Shown piece after piece: positions 34,129 through 48,096 of a stretch of DNA of 64,000 nt. The stretch comes from Orobanche coerulescens (lineage: Eukaryota > Streptophyta > Magnoliopsida > Lamiales > Orobanchaceae): assembly GCA_033398695.1 (NCBI GenBank), contig CM065804.1, positions 52,855,501-52,919,500 on the forward strand, read 5' to 3'. Position 1 is the first letter of the stretch, and every line of letters starts with the position of its first letter. A program made the translations under genes and the position numbers. A model generated the notes under the pieces. It searched no databases, was not told where the DNA came from, and was given only the letters and a program-made list of their open reading frames with translations.

Positions 34129-37100
34129 TGTAACACCCCCAGAGCCGACCGGGAATATTACAGCGCCGTGGGCCCCGAGATGGAACCCACAAGGCTGAAG
34201 GATATTTTCGCAAACATTTACAAACGCCCAAGAGGCTAACAACGGTACTATATTTTAAAAACATTCGAAGACTTTATAAAACTCGTTTATCAAAACCGTT
34301 GTAGAATCTCATTTGAAACCACAAGGCCCAAAATGCCAAAACTCAACAGTTTAAAAACATACGTTAAGCTATCGCTTACACGTACCGACAGAACAAATTT
34401 AGAAAACGATTTCTAAAGTAACCTAAGTTATCAGATACCAATAGGTCATTTTAAAAATACTCAGGCAGCGGAAAAAGACAAACGATTAAAATACTCTAGC
34501 AGCGGAATACAAGAACTAATCAGGAAACTCAATACACAAATACATGCCCTAGCCAGTATCCTCCGGGAAGTTCATCTCTCCACGACCGCTACAAGCTTGA
34601 TAATCCAAGAACCTAAAAAGAAAACCTACGACGGGGTCAGCCATAATATCCAACAATGATAACTATCACATCTCATTGATAATTACATACCAATGAAAAT
34701 ACTAAGTAAGAATATGACCAATGTAATCTTACCGCCATAACTTTACCAACTCGTGATAATAATTACCAAGGTTCGCACCTCGTAACCTTTCAACAACATA
34801 ATAAGCTAATATCGAAAGATCTGTATTGTATCTCAACAATACCCAAGGTTCTCAAAACATTATCATAACTCACTGCTACGAAATCTACTAACTTTGTCCA
34901 ACCCAATTCGTCGGGTAACATCAACACATCTCAACATGATAATCAATTGTCCATCAAAGACAAATACCAAAGGAAATACGGAACATACCTCAGAATACGC
35001 AATGCCACGACGAATCTCGTCAATCTAATTAAAGATCAGATCAATACAACATACGGACATGGTCCTAACACAAGACCTACAAATGCATACTCATATGACA
35101 ACGTCAATATGCTCACATCAATAACAACACTGTATACTTATGGCAAACCCATAATATACATATGCACAATAACAGCAACGCACATGGTAATCCAACGATC
35201 CAGCGCACACAGCTATAGATCCCCATGATGATCCCATCGGACCAACGCATGGTGGCATTACCTGTCCAACGATCCAGCGCACACAGCTATAGATATCCCA
35301 TATTGATCCCGTCGGGCCAACGCATGGTGGACATATGACAACAATGCACAACTGCATAAAACAACAGTACATAATGTACGACAACAACAATGCACAAATG
35401 CATGACACAACGAAACGTGAATGTACCATAGCATGATCGACACAAAAGACGACAATGATTAAAGTACTTGCTCCGAGTCCTTCGAGAGCAATCTTGATAA
35501 CTAAACTATCACCAACCATTATTCTGAATATTCGACGATCCAAAATATCATGGACGGTAGATAATTCATATCTTCGTCTATACCAATATGTACCCTCGAT
35601 ACCAAGCATACCAACAACAAATGTAAATCATATGTATTATGATTTAATTCCCAAAACTCGAATACAACTTATAATCCCAAATATCCTGTGATTACGATTA
35701 TAAACATTGCTATACGAATTATGAACGAATGAAATGGAAATCATTCATTAAATATTATAAACTGAGCAAGTAATAACTTGCCTCGATACCAACACGATGA
35801 TGATGAAGCCGTTACCAACTCCATTGCCGTCATCTACAAGTCCCTCGACCCTGATCAATGCAATTCACGAACATTCTCGAACACGACCGCAAAGCATGGT
35901 TCTATTCACCGATCAATAATCTCAACCTATTACAATAATCGATAAACAACAAGTTCGATAACAATCAACAATCAATAAAACCAATTCACAAGCCCAACGG
36001 CTCAAAAATATCCCGATTAACTACTAGGCTGATCAATCCAACTCAAATCAGCACGAATTTACAACCACAACACGAAAATACTGCACTGTCTGCCTACTTA
36101 GCGCACGTTAATCACTTAACGTAGTGTGCGCTAAGTTGCTCCCGTTAGCGTGTGCTAGAGAGTAAGCTTAGCGTGCTCTAATGCTGTACAGACGCATGCT
36201 TTTCAGATACCGATCAACATATGGTGATTATCAAGAACACTAAGTGATTCTAAACCATGTTCATATCTATCAAAACAACGAAATCCGATATCCTTTAACA
36301 TATAGGTAATCATCCAACTCTTAATCCAATTCATATATTCACATATCATCTTCTTCCTCAAATATCAACATCATGAACACCAAGAACCTTAACAACACTT
36401 CCCTAATCTAACATTACAGAGATTAATCATCAACAATGACATCAACATCTGCAAAGGAGAAGAAGGATTAACCAACTTATCTCAAGAAAACGAACTATAC
36501 AATTCAAATCACACGAATCATATTAATATCATAATACTCCGGTAGTCCATCTCATAATCATGCTTGTCAACTTGTTTATGTAATAATCATCCACTCAAGA
36601 ACATCAACATTCAATCCAAAACGAAATCCAAATATGAAAAGTGATTACCTTTTTGAAGGAATGGATTGAATCTCAAGTTTGAATCCGTTTCCAATCGATT
36701 CCAAGCTTAATATTGTTATGGATGATTAACTCCACCACAATCCAGTGTTTGGAACTTCAAACATCTCTCTAAGAACTCTCTCTATCGGTTGCAAGGAGAG
36801 AATGGACGAATTGAGGAATAACAGCCAACTACTCATATATATACACTCTACATTATTAACGTACGCTAACATCTAAAATTAACGTACGTTACACGTTTAG
36901 CATGCGCTAACTGTCTTTGTTAGTGTGCGCTATCGAAGTCCAGAGGCTACTGCCTTACTGCATGAAATGATTTACGTACGCAATGCCCATGCAATAGCAT
37001 ACGTAAAGGCCTGTATTTAGCGTACGCAAACCTTCCACCGTAGCGTGCGCTACTTATAGTTGACTTGCTACAGTCTGCACCTACCCCCGTGTCCCCACAT

Positions 37101-37612
37101 GCCGAAAGTAACCTGACAAAGCCAAGATTCCTTTGGTCCGATCTGATTAGTGTGCGCTATAAATATACATTAGCGTGCGTTAATCGTTCACAACAAACAT
37201 CCATTGACCTTGCCGGCATATGCGCCGAAAGTGACCGGGTCCACACATAAATTCCTTCTGATGTGGTCTGTACTAGCGTGCGTTATCTTTTGCCTCTAGC
37301 GTGCGCTAAACCAGAATGATAGCGTGCGCTAGGCATGTATATTATCATGCGCTAATAATGTTACACTTAGCCATTGTCAGCTACTCTTGTCCAACGTCTC
37401 AACATACAGAATACGAACATACGACATACTGAATATATATACTCAACACATTATATCCTCAAATACAATTATCGACCAAATACGACAATTATACCAATAC
37501 TGACATCTCCGTCCTTCATTTATTTTATCCATACTGTACAGATTCCACACTGTACAACATAACTCAGATAAAATAACATTAAACAATAGTAGTAGAAATT
37601 TTGGATATTACA
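34129..37612 (-). repeat. 5' LTR of E1
   Basis: 3484 bp, uninterrupted, TGTAACACCC to GGATATTACA on the plus strand. Its continuous sequence across about 36990 is the empty-site control for the insertion of C. Minus-strand TATA-like ATATATA near 36835-36841. Confidence 0.93.
36860..37355. repeat. Palindromic motif array, E1 5' LTR
   Basis: About fourteen sites such as TTAACGTACGCTAA, TTAACGTACGTTA, TAGCGTGCGCTA and TTACGTACGCAA upstream of the minus-strand TATA. A small second group lies at 36090-36185. Confidence 0.85.
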
Positions 37613-37924
37613 TATTTCTTTCCTCCACGGCAGGTTATTAAGCTAGGAGCTGGGGCTATATTTTGGGATGAGAGTAGGAGCTGAGTGCAGACTTACCCTA
37701 GACATCTTAGCTTTGACACCATGTTATTTCATTGCTTTGAGACTCAGATTATGATGTTTCCTTCATTTGGATTTCTTTTGGAACTTATGTATTATTTAAG
37801 TCATGTTGACTTACTTTCCTTTGATATTTATGATAAGACTTCTGCTTGCTTTCTATTATGTATGTTCTGATATGTCACCACAATGTGATACTTCTACCCT
37901 TGTCGGGTTGGGGTGTTACAATTA

Positions 37925-37936
37925 TGGTATCGGAGC
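37925..37936 (+). other. Primer-binding site of F
   Basis: TGGTATCGGAGC four bases after the 5' LTR end at 37920. Confidence 0.88.
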
Positions 37937-38066
37937 TCTAGGTTCGACCTGTAGAGCTTAGGCTATGACCTGTGAGGATTGGGTAGATATTAGGTTTCCT
38001 TCTACGTACCTTCCTTTCGTACTTCATCTTTATTTGACCTTGCTAATCGTTTTGATAATCGTTCAG

Positions 38067-38666
38067 ATGGTGAACACACGCAGCAACGGACAACCTGATG
38101 GGGATGAGGAAATCCCTAACATGGAGGCCATGGTTGCAACTGCTCTTGCTAACCTATTCCCGGGCCTTACTACTACTGAGATGATGGCACGGATTATTAG
38201 CGATATCCGTAATGGGGATGGTTCTTCTGGAGGTAGTGGTGGAGATGGTCAACCCACCGCTATTCATACTTGGCTCGAGCGGTTCGGTAAGCTTAAGCCC
38301 CTTTCATTCATTTCTGCTGTCACCCCTACGGAGGCAGGGGACTGGATCACTCACATGGAGAAGCTGTTTGAGGTATTGGGATGTGGGGATGAATATAAAA
38401 CTAGGTTGGCCACTTTTAAACTGGAGGGAGATGCGCTTAACTGGTGGAAGGCGCATAAACAGGCCAAAGGAGGAGAGAACTATGCTATTACTTGTACCTG
38501 GGCTGAATTCCGCAATACTTTCTACCAGCGGTATTTTCCTTTAGCGGAGCAGCAGAGGTTTGAGAGGGAGTATAACTCTATCTACCAGTTTGAGAGTGAG
38601 AACTCAGGGGAGTATATGCAGCGATTTTTGAGGTTCGCTAGTTTTGTGGGGCCGATTGCTGGGGAT
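38067..38666 (+). pseudogene. gag: Gag of F, first part
   Basis: ATG at 38067 begins MVNTRSNGQ, a common start of plant Ty3/gypsy gag proteins. The Retrotrans_gag core follows (TPTEAGDWITHMEKLFEVLG, then FKLEGDALNWWKAH and WAEFRNTFYQRYFP). The frame is open up to GPIAGD, where E2 is inserted in the middle of the gene. The second part continues at 48097 after the duplicated GGGAT. Gag would build the particle and, in a gag-only element, might be the only protein supplied. Upstream in-frame codons from 37965 are leader. Confidence 0.93.
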
Positions 38667-41350
38667 TGTAACACCCCCAGAGCAGACCGAGAATATTACA
38701 GCGCCGTGAGCCCCGAGATGGAACCCACAAGGCTGAAGAAAAGTTTTCGCAAACATTTACAAGCACCCAAGAGGTTAACGATGGTACTATCTATTTAAAA
38801 CATTCGAAGACTTTATAAAACTCGTTTATCAAAACCGTCGTGAAAACTCATTTGAAACCACAAGGCCCGAAACGACAAAACTCAATTGTTTAAGAACGTA
38901 CATTATGCTATCGCTTACACGTACAGACAGAATAGATTTAGAGAAAGATTTCCAAAGTAACCTAAGTTACCAGATACCAAAAGACCATTTAAAAATACTC
39001 ACGTAGCGGGTAAAGACAAACAATTAAATTACTCTAACAGCGAAATACAAGAACTAATTAGGAAACTCAATACACAAATACATGCCCTAGCCAGTATCCT
39101 CCGGGAAGCTCATCTCTCCACGACTGCTACAAGCTCGAAAATCCAAGAACCTAAAAAGAAAGCCCACGACGGGGTCAGCCATAATATCCAACAATGATAA
39201 CCATCACATCACGTCAATAATTACATATCAATGGAAATACCAAGTAAGAATACGACCAATGTAATCTTACCGTCGTAACTTTACGAAAATCCACGATTCT
39301 TATCCTTAACAACACAATAAGATAATACTGAAATATCTGTAAGGTATCTCAACAATACTCAAGGTTCTCAAAACATGATCATAATTCGCAATACAGAAAT
39401 TATACCAACTCTGGCCAATTCAATCCATCGGATAACGTCGACAATTCCAATACGATAATCGATTGTCCATCAAAGACAAGTATCAAGAAAATACGGAACA
39501 TACCTCAAGATACGAAATACCATGACGAAATCATGTCAGTCTAATCCAAGATCAGATCAACACAACATACGAACATGATCCTAACACAAGACCTACAAAT
39601 GCATACTCATATGACAACGTCAATATGATCATAACAATAACGACAATGTATACTTATGGCAAACACATAATATACATATGCACAACAACAACACATATGG
39701 TAATCCAACGATCCAGCGCACACAACTATAGATTCCCATGATGATCCCGTCGGACCAACGCATGGTGGCATTACCTATCCAGCCATCCAGCGCACACAGC
39801 TATAGATTCCCATGATGATCCCGTCGGACCAACACATGGTGGACATATGACAATAATGCACAACTGCACAAAACAACAGTACACAATACACGACCACAAC
39901 AATGCACAAATGCATGACAACAACGATACACGAATGTATCACGACATGATCGACACAAATGATAAAAATGATTAGAGTACTTGCCCCGAGTCCTTCGAGA
40001 ACTATCTCGACGTCTGAACCATCTCGAACCATTATCCTCAATACTCAACGGTCCAAAATATCACAGATTGCAGATAATTCATATCTTTGTATTTAACACA
40101 ATGTATCCTCGATGCCAAGTATACCAACAACAAATGTAAATCATATACATTATGATTTAATTCTCAAAACTTGAATACAACTTATAATCCCAAATATCTT
40201 GTGGTTACGATTATAAACATTGCTATACGAATTATGAACGAATGAAATTGAAATCATTCATTAAATATTATAAGCTGAGCAAGTAATAACTTGCCTCGAT
40301 ACCGATGAAGCCGTTACCAATTCCATCGCCGTCATCTACAAGCTCCTCGGCCCTGACCAATGCAATTCACGGACATACTCGAACACGGCCGCAACACACG
40401 GTTATAATTACCGATCAATAATCTCAACCTATTACAATAATCGATAGACAACAAGTTCGACAACAATCAACAATCGATAAAACCAATGCACAAACCCAAC
40501 GGCTCAACAATATCTCGGTTAACCACAAGTCTGATCAAACCAACTTAAACGATCACGAATTTAGAACCACAACACGAAAATACTGCACTTTCTGCCTTCT
40601 TAGCGCACGTTAATCACTTAACGTAGCGTGCGCTAAGTTGCTCCCATTAGCGCGCACTAGGCAGTAAATGTAGCGTGCGCTAATGATGTACAGATGCATG
40701 TTTTTCAGATACCGATCAACTTATGGCCATTTCAATAACACTAAGTGATTCTGAATCATGTTCAAAGTTATCAAAACAACGAAATCCGATATCCTTTAAC
40801 ATATAAGTAATCATCCAACCCTTAATTCAATTCTATTCAAATATCATATTCTTCCTCAAATATCAACATCATGAACACCAAGAACCTTAACAACACTCCC
40901 TTAATCTAACATTACAGAGTTTTAATGATATCAACATCTGCAAAGGAGAAGAAGGATTCACCAACTTATCTCAAGAAAACGAACTACATAATTCAAACCA
41001 CACGAATCATATTAATATCATCATACTCCGGTAATCCATCTCATAATCATGCTTGTCAACTTGTTTATGTAATAATCATCAACTCAAGAACATCAACATT
41101 CAATACAAAACGAAGTCTAAAGATGAAGAGTGATTACCTTTATGAAGGAATGGATTGATTTCCAAGGTTGAATCCATTTCCAAGAATCACCAATGATTTC
41201 AAGAACAAAGCTTTAATCCATGATTTCTATCTTAATCTTGTTAAAGATCACCACCTCACCGTGTTTGGGAACCTCAAGAACCTCCCAAAGCTCTCTCTAT
41301 CGACTGAAGGTGAAAGAATGGACGAAATGCTTCATAATACCCGTCTGTTC

Positions 41351-41358
41351 CTTATATA
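41351..41358 (-). promoter_or_regulatory. TATA box of the E2 3' LTR
   Basis: TATATAAG on the minus strand. The other E2 LTR has it at 47286-47293. E1 has ATATATA at this place. Confidence 0.7.
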
Positions 41359-41368
41359 GACTGCATTA

Positions 41369-41882
41369 CTAGCGTGCGCTAACATCTCATATTTAGCGTG
41401 CGCAATAGCCTTAACAGCCTTAGCGTGCACTAACTTACCTTTGTTAGCGTGCGCTATTGCAGTCCAGAGACTAATGTCTGGCTTCGAACATGAGTTTACG
41501 TACGTAATGCCCATGTATTAGCGTACGTAACTTACACTGTCTTAGCGTACGCAAGTCCTTGCATTTAGCGTGTGCTAATATCAGTTGACTCGTTTGTCTG
41601 TATGCTCTGAAGACTGGTCCACACGCCGAAAGTGCTGACGAGGATAAGATTCCTTTTTGTCCAATTTTCCATTAGTGTGCGCTAACCTTTAGGGTTTAGC
41701 GTGCGCTAGTACTACATTACAAACATCCGTTGACTTATCAGAACGTGCGCCGAAGGTGGCCTGGTCCACACGTAGATTCCCTCTGAGCTGTTCTTCACTA
41801 GCGTATGCTAAGTTATTTCCGTAGCGTGCGCTAAACCTGCATGATAGCGTGCGCTGCTCCTGATTATTAGCGTGCGCTAATA
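41369..41882. repeat. Palindromic motif array, E2 3' LTR
   Basis: About fourteen sites in 514 bp, mostly TTAGCGTGCGCTAA or one or two changes from it, with TTACGTACGTAA and TTAGCGTACGTAA. It starts 11 bp upstream of the minus-strand TATA. A further three sites are at 40602-40685. Confidence 0.9.
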
Positions 41883-42158
41883 ATGTTACATTTAGCCATT
41901 TTCAGCTATTCTTGTCCAACGTCTCGACATGCAAAATACGAATATACGGCATACTGAATACACATACTCCTTCCAATAATATTCTCATATGATACACAAT
42001 ATCCTCTAATACAATTGTCGACCAAGTACGACAATTATACCGATACTGACATATCAGTCCTTCATTTATTTTATCTATACTGTACAGATTCCACGTTGTA
42101 CATTATAACTCGGATAAAATAATATTAAACAACGGTAGTAGAAATTTCAGATATTACA

Positions 42159-44601
42159 TACTACACCACTTAAAATAAGTTTCGTCCTCGAAACTTGCAA
42201 TCCGTCATAGAAAAACAATCAAATCGTTCAACCAAAATATTTCGAAACCATCACGTTAACGATCAATCATCATCATTCACGAATAATCGAAACAGCATAC
42301 TTATCAATACGCAAAGTCAACGATCTCTTGAGATACTAGCAAGTGACCTCACTGTACAGTCTCAATACGCTCACAATCACAATACCTTGAGTCTCAATGA
42401 AAATATATCATCTTTGGATGAAACAATTTGCCCGAATCAAATCATGTCTACCTGATTACATAATCAAGTCCCAATTTCGATAAGACGAATAATACACAAT
42501 ATATATGCGAAACAACTGCCCAACCCAACGACACGAATCCCGAAATATCAACACAAAATCCGAACGCTCAGATGATCACCAACAATGATCAACCAATAGA
42601 TTAACCGAGAATATCATCGACATGATAAACTCCGATACGACCAATCCAAAGGTCAAAACATAATTGAGACTATCATCAACATGATAAACTCCAATATAAC
42701 CAACGAACGATCAATGATAATCGAGAATACCTTCACACGATAAGCCCCAACGCGGTCAACACAGAACCACAGAAACAGATATACGAAAGAATAACATTCT
42801 CAAAATGACACACCAACCACATACAGTGGATCTCAATAAACATACCCGACGGGTGAACATATCCCTCGGCATACGAACAACTAATCACAAATCGACGAAC
42901 ATACCCAATCATACATGGAGTGGGAACGACCACTCAATATCCAAAACAACCAGCATGGGGGCACCATCCCCAAATACACACTTACAAAGAAACCATTCAA
43001 AAACATTATAGTAGTGCATACGTCCCAGTTTCACAAAACCCGAAGTTCCAAAATTACATCCTGTGCATGAATTCTACATCACGCAACATATTCTTCTTAT
43101 CCGATCAATCAACCGATCATCCCTGGATAACCAACTATCATACTGAAGTTCAAATCTTTATTCATCGTTCCATACTGACGTCTCATCCAGTTCGTGAGTC
43201 ACACTCAGAACTTCACCATGATATGCATTATGCACTAAATGCGTATGTATATCAATCACATTTTCAAAACCAGTTTGAAATCATATATCTCGTCAAGAAG
43301 ACAAATTTTCGAAAGTTCCTTCAAAAATTTCAAAACTCAAAACATAAGTTTTCGTAAGACCACGAAATAAATTTTTTGAAAAGTTAAATTGGCTCGCTAA
43401 TGCCAAGTATTCGATAATAATTCTTTTCGAATACGCACGATTAAATAAAATGAAATTATGCAAATGATTGACCACATCCATACTCCTGTATACCAATTCG
43501 GCTCGTCACCAATATTCACGGATATTCCATCGGAAAATCACACAGAGTTCCAAAATCTCAATATATAAACTCCGACCCAAAAACTCTTTTTCCATCTATG
43601 ACTCGCAATGTCAACCATTAACCCATCCTGGACTACCTCAAATATGCTATGACAAAACATTGAAACAAATCAACACAGCGAAAGACTTCCCGAGAAGTTT
43701 CATTTGAACCAATAAATCAAAACCGCGAAAGGTAGAAACGAAATAGATAAAGATTGATAAAGTATTTTACAATTCTCGGGAGTTTTAGAAAACAGAAAAG
43801 CTTTCTTTTGAAACATTAGGGTTTCCGCCCGTATCTCGTTCCGCATTACAAGAAGTTTAAAAAGTAGAAAACTCTTTTTCAGACTCCAAGTCCTGAGTTA
43901 TAAAACTATTTTAAAAATCTATTGGGTCTCGGCCCAAACATTATTCCCCATAAAACATCCGCAAAATATTCATTTTGTAAAGTATCATTTTCAAATGCTC
44001 GAATACAGTTCCATATATTTCAAAATGAACTAGCATGACTACATGTTCTTCTCAACAATCCACATTTCTTCTCCCGAGTACACAACTCCGTTCCAAAACT
44101 TAACCGACATATTGATTTCCCAAAATCCTAACTTCTCAAGATCATCAATCCTGTCCCAATTTTGTCACCTTATACTGTAACGCATAATATTTGCTGAATC
44201 TCAAAGCATATCAACTTAGAACTGCAATAAATCTTAATGCAATTCAAAAATCCAAAAACTTACCGATCGTGAAGCTGACGATTCCCCGCGATATTGGCAC
44301 ATGTCTCGAATCAAGAAAATAATCGATATAGGTATTTTCAAAACACACATTTTGCAAACTCGGTTCAACTCGGGAACACGACACAACTCTATCTGAAGAA
44401 ACACGTTAACACCGTTTGGGAAAGTTTGAAACAACCCCAGTAATTACAGTGGTAAATCACATAACGCACAAGCCCGAGTGAACAACAAAAACTCACGACT
44501 CTAATATTTGTCAACCGACAACTCGAATGACGCGACAAAAACACGACTCCACTCGACCCAACTGCCTAGGTTTTCTTAACCTAAGCTCCGATACCATATT
44601 C
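42159..44601 (-). other. Non-coding interior of E2
   Basis: 2.44 kb, co-linear with the E1 interior apart from E1's 331-bp duplication. The pre-PPT palindrome is at 42177-42196. No retroviral domain is found. Confidence 0.8.
44585..44596 (-). other. Primer-binding site of E2
   Basis: TGGTATCGGAGC on the minus strand, five bases from the LTR; same sequence as in D and F. Confidence 0.85.
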
Positions 44602-47600
44602 TGTAACACCCCCAGAGCAGACCGGGAATATTACAGCGCCGTGGGCCCCGAGATGGAACCCACAAGGCTGAAGGAAAGTTTTCGCAAACATTTACAAGCA
44701 CCAAAGAGGTTAACGATGGTACTATCTATTTAAAACATTCGAAGACTTTATAAAACTCGTTTATCAAAACCGTCGTGAAAACTCATTTGAAACCACAAGG
44801 CCCGAAACGCCAAAACTCAATAGTTTAAAAACGTACGTTAAGCTATCGCTTACACGTACCGACAGAATAGATTTAGAGAACGATTTCCAAAGTAACCTAA
44901 GTTACCAGATACCAAAAGACCATTTAAAGATACTCACGCAGTGGGCAAAGACAAACAATTAAAATACTCTAACAGCGGAATACAAGAACTGATCAGGAAA
45001 CTCAATACACAAATACATGCCCTAGCCAGTATCCTCCGGGAAGCTCATCTCTTCACGACCACTACAAGCTCGAAAATCCAAGAAGCTAAAAAGAAAGCCC
45101 ACGACGGGGTCAGCCATAATATCCAACAATGATAACCATCACATCACGTCAATAATTACATATCAATGGAAATACTAAGTAAGAATACGACCAATGTAAT
45201 CTTACCGTCGTAACTTTACGAAAATCCACGATTCGTATCCTTAACAACACAATAAGATAATACTGAAATATCTGTAAGGTATCTCAACAATACTCAAGGT
45301 TCTCAAAACATGATCATAATTCGCGATACGGAAATTTTACCAACTCTGACCAATTCAATCCATCGGATAATGTCGATAATTCCAATACGATAATCGATTG
45401 TCCAACAAAGACAAGTATCAAGGAAATACGGAACATACCTCAAGATACGAAATACCATGACGAAATAACGTCAGTCTAATCCAAGATCAGATCAACACAA
45501 CATACGAACATGGTCCTAACACAAGACCTACAAATGCATACTCATATGACAACGTCAATATGATCACAACAATAACGACAATGTATACTTATGGAAAACC
45601 CATAATATACATATGCACAACAACAACACATATGGTAATCCAACGATCCAGCGCACACAGCTATAGATTCCCATGATGATCCCATCGGACCAACACATGA
45701 TGGCATTACCTGTCCAGCGATCCAGCGCACACAGCTATAGATTCCCATGATGATCCCGTCGGACCAACACATGGTGGACATATGACAATAATGCACAACT
45801 GCACAAAACAAAAATACACAATACACGACCACAACAATGCACAAATGCATGACAACAACGATACACGAATGTATCACGACATGATCGACAAAAATGATAA
45901 AAATGATTAGAGTACTTGCCCCGAGTCCTTTGAGAACTATCTCGATGTCTGAACCATCTCGAACCATTGTCCTCAATACTCGACGGTCCAAAATATCACA
46001 GATTGCAGATAATTCATATCTGTGTCTTTAACACAATGTATCCTCGATACCAAGTATACCAACAACAAATGTAAATCATATACATTATGATTTAATTCTC
46101 AAAACTTGAATACAACTTATAATCCCAAATATCCTATGGTTACGATTATAAACATTGCTATACGAATTATGAACGAATGAAACTGAAATCATTCATTAAA
46201 TATTATAAACTGAGCAAGTAATAACTTGCCTCGATACCGATGAAGCCGTTACCAATTCCATTGCCGTCATCTACAAGCTCCTCGGCCCTGACCAATGCAA
46301 TTCACGAACATACTCGAACACGGACGCAACACACGATTATAATTACCGATCAATAATCTCAACCTATTACAATAATCGATAGACAACAAGTTCGACAACA
46401 ATCAACAATCGATAAAACTAATTCACAAACCCAACGGCTCAACAATATCTCGGTTAATCACAAGTCTGATCAAACCAACTTAGACGATCACGAATTTAGA
46501 ACCACAACACGAAAATACTGCACTTTCTGCCTTCTTAGCGCACGTTAATCACTTAACGTAGCATGCTCTAAGTTGCTCCCGTTAGCGCGCGCTAGCCAGT
46601 AAACGTAGCGTGCACTAATGCTGTACAGATGCATGTTTTTCAGATACCGATCAACTTATAGTGATTTCAAGAACACTAAGTGATTCTGAATCATGTTCAA
46701 AGCTATCAAAACAATGAAATCCGATATCCTTTAACATATAAGTAATCATCCAACCCTTAATTCAATTCTATTCAAATATCATCTTCTTCCTCAAATATCA
46801 ACATCATGAACACCAAGAACCTTAACAACACTCCTTTAATCTAACATTACAGAGTTTTAATGATATCAACATCTGCAAAGGAGAAGAAGGATTCACCAAC
46901 TTATCTCAAGAAAACGAACTACATAATTCAAACCACACGAATCATATTAATATCATCATACTCCGGTAATCCATCTCATAATCATGCTTGTCAACTTGTT
47001 TATGTAATAATCATCAACTCAAGAACATCAACATTCAATACGAAACGAAGTCTAAAGATGAAGAGTGATTACCTTTATGAAGGAATGGATTGATTTCCAA
47101 GGTTGAATCCATTTCCAAGAATCACCAATGATTTCAAGAACAAAGCTTTAATCTATGATTTCTATCTTAATCTTATTAAAGATCACCACCTCACCGTGTT
47201 TGGGATCCTCAAGAACCTCCCAAAGCTCTCTCTATCGACTGAAGGTGAAAGAATGGACGAAATGCTTCATAATACCCGTCTGTCCCTTATATAGACTGCA
47301 TTACTAGCGTGCGCTAACATCTCATATTTAGCGTGCGCAATGCCTTTAATGTACTTTAGCGGCGCTAATCGACCTTTGTTAGCGTGCGCTATCGCACCCG
47401 AGACTAATGTCTCAAGCCAGACATGAGCTTACATACGTAATGCCCATGCATTAGCGTACGTAACTTACACTGTCTTAGCGTACGCAAGTCCTTGCATTTA
47501 GCGTGCGCTAATATCAGTTGACTCGTTTGTCTGTATGCTCCGAAGACTGATCCACACGCCGAACGTGCTGACGAGGATAAGATTCCTTTTTGTCCAATTT

Positions 47601-48091
47601 TCCATTAGCGTGCGCTAACCTTTAGGGTTTAGCGTGCGCTAGTACTACATTACAAACATCCGTTGACTTATCAGAACGTGCGCCGAAAGTGGCCTGGTCC
47701 ATACGTAGATTCCCTCTGAGCTGTTCTTCACTAGCGTACGCTAAGTTATTTCCGTAGCATGCGCTAAACCTACATGATAGCGTGCACTACTCCTGATTAT
47801 TAGCGTGCGCTAATAATGTTACATTTAGCCATTTTCAGCTATTCTTGTCCAACGTCTCGACATGCAAAATACAAATATACGGCATACTGAATACACATAC
47901 TCCTTCCAATAATATTCTCATATGATACACAATATCCTCTAATACAATTGTCGACCAAGTACGACAATTATACCGATACTGATATATCAGTCCTTCATTT
48001 ATTTTATCTATACTGTACAGATTCCACGCTGTACATTATAACTCGGATAAAATAATATTAAACAACGGTAGTAGAAATTCCGGATATTACA
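44602..48091 (-). repeat. 5' LTR of E2
   Basis: 3490 bp. Palindrome arrays at 46537-46620 and 47303-47816, the latter directly upstream of the minus-strand TATA at 47286-47293. Confidence 0.95.
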
Positions 48092-48096
48092 GGGAT

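Larger units (their letters stand above)
10166..37612 (-). mobile_element. Element E1: large non-autonomous LTR element
   Basis: E1 lies in F's 5' LTR. TSD is CATTT (10161-10165) and TATTT (37613-37617), a 4-of-5 match, and removing E1 gives continuous F LTR. LTRs are about 3.48 kb and the interior (31315-34128) has no retroviral coding sequence. Its left LTR is split by element C. PBS and palindrome/PPT are in the minus-strand order. Confidence 0.9.
7447..37920 (+). repeat. 5' LTR of F, split by E1
   Basis: Pieces 7447-10165 and 37618-37920 sum to about 3.02 kb, against 3.01 kb for the uninterrupted 3' LTR at 48766-51779. Co-linear match at the break (GCATTT / CTTTCCTCC) to the intact copy near 51470-51485 proves the join. 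It contains donor-like AAG/GTATCA at 8064, a 71-bp tandem duplication (9347), a short GTATCT repeat (about 9847-9870) and acceptor-like TGCAG/GTG at 10001. Confidence 0.92.
38667..42158 (-). repeat. 3' LTR of E2
   Basis: TGTAACACCC to AGATATTACA on the plus strand. It holds the two-copy module (39704-39845), the donor/acceptor-like pair near 41125 and 39138 (minus strand) and the palindrome arrays. Confidence 0.95.
38667..48091 (-). mobile_element. Element E2: large non-autonomous LTR element
   Basis: TSD GGGAT at 38662-38666 and 48092-48096; 9425 bp. LTRs are 3492 and 3490 bp. Removing E2 rejoins F's gag in frame. No coding capacity is seen in the interior. It is a second member of the E1 family but clearly diverged from it. 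Confidence 0.95.
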
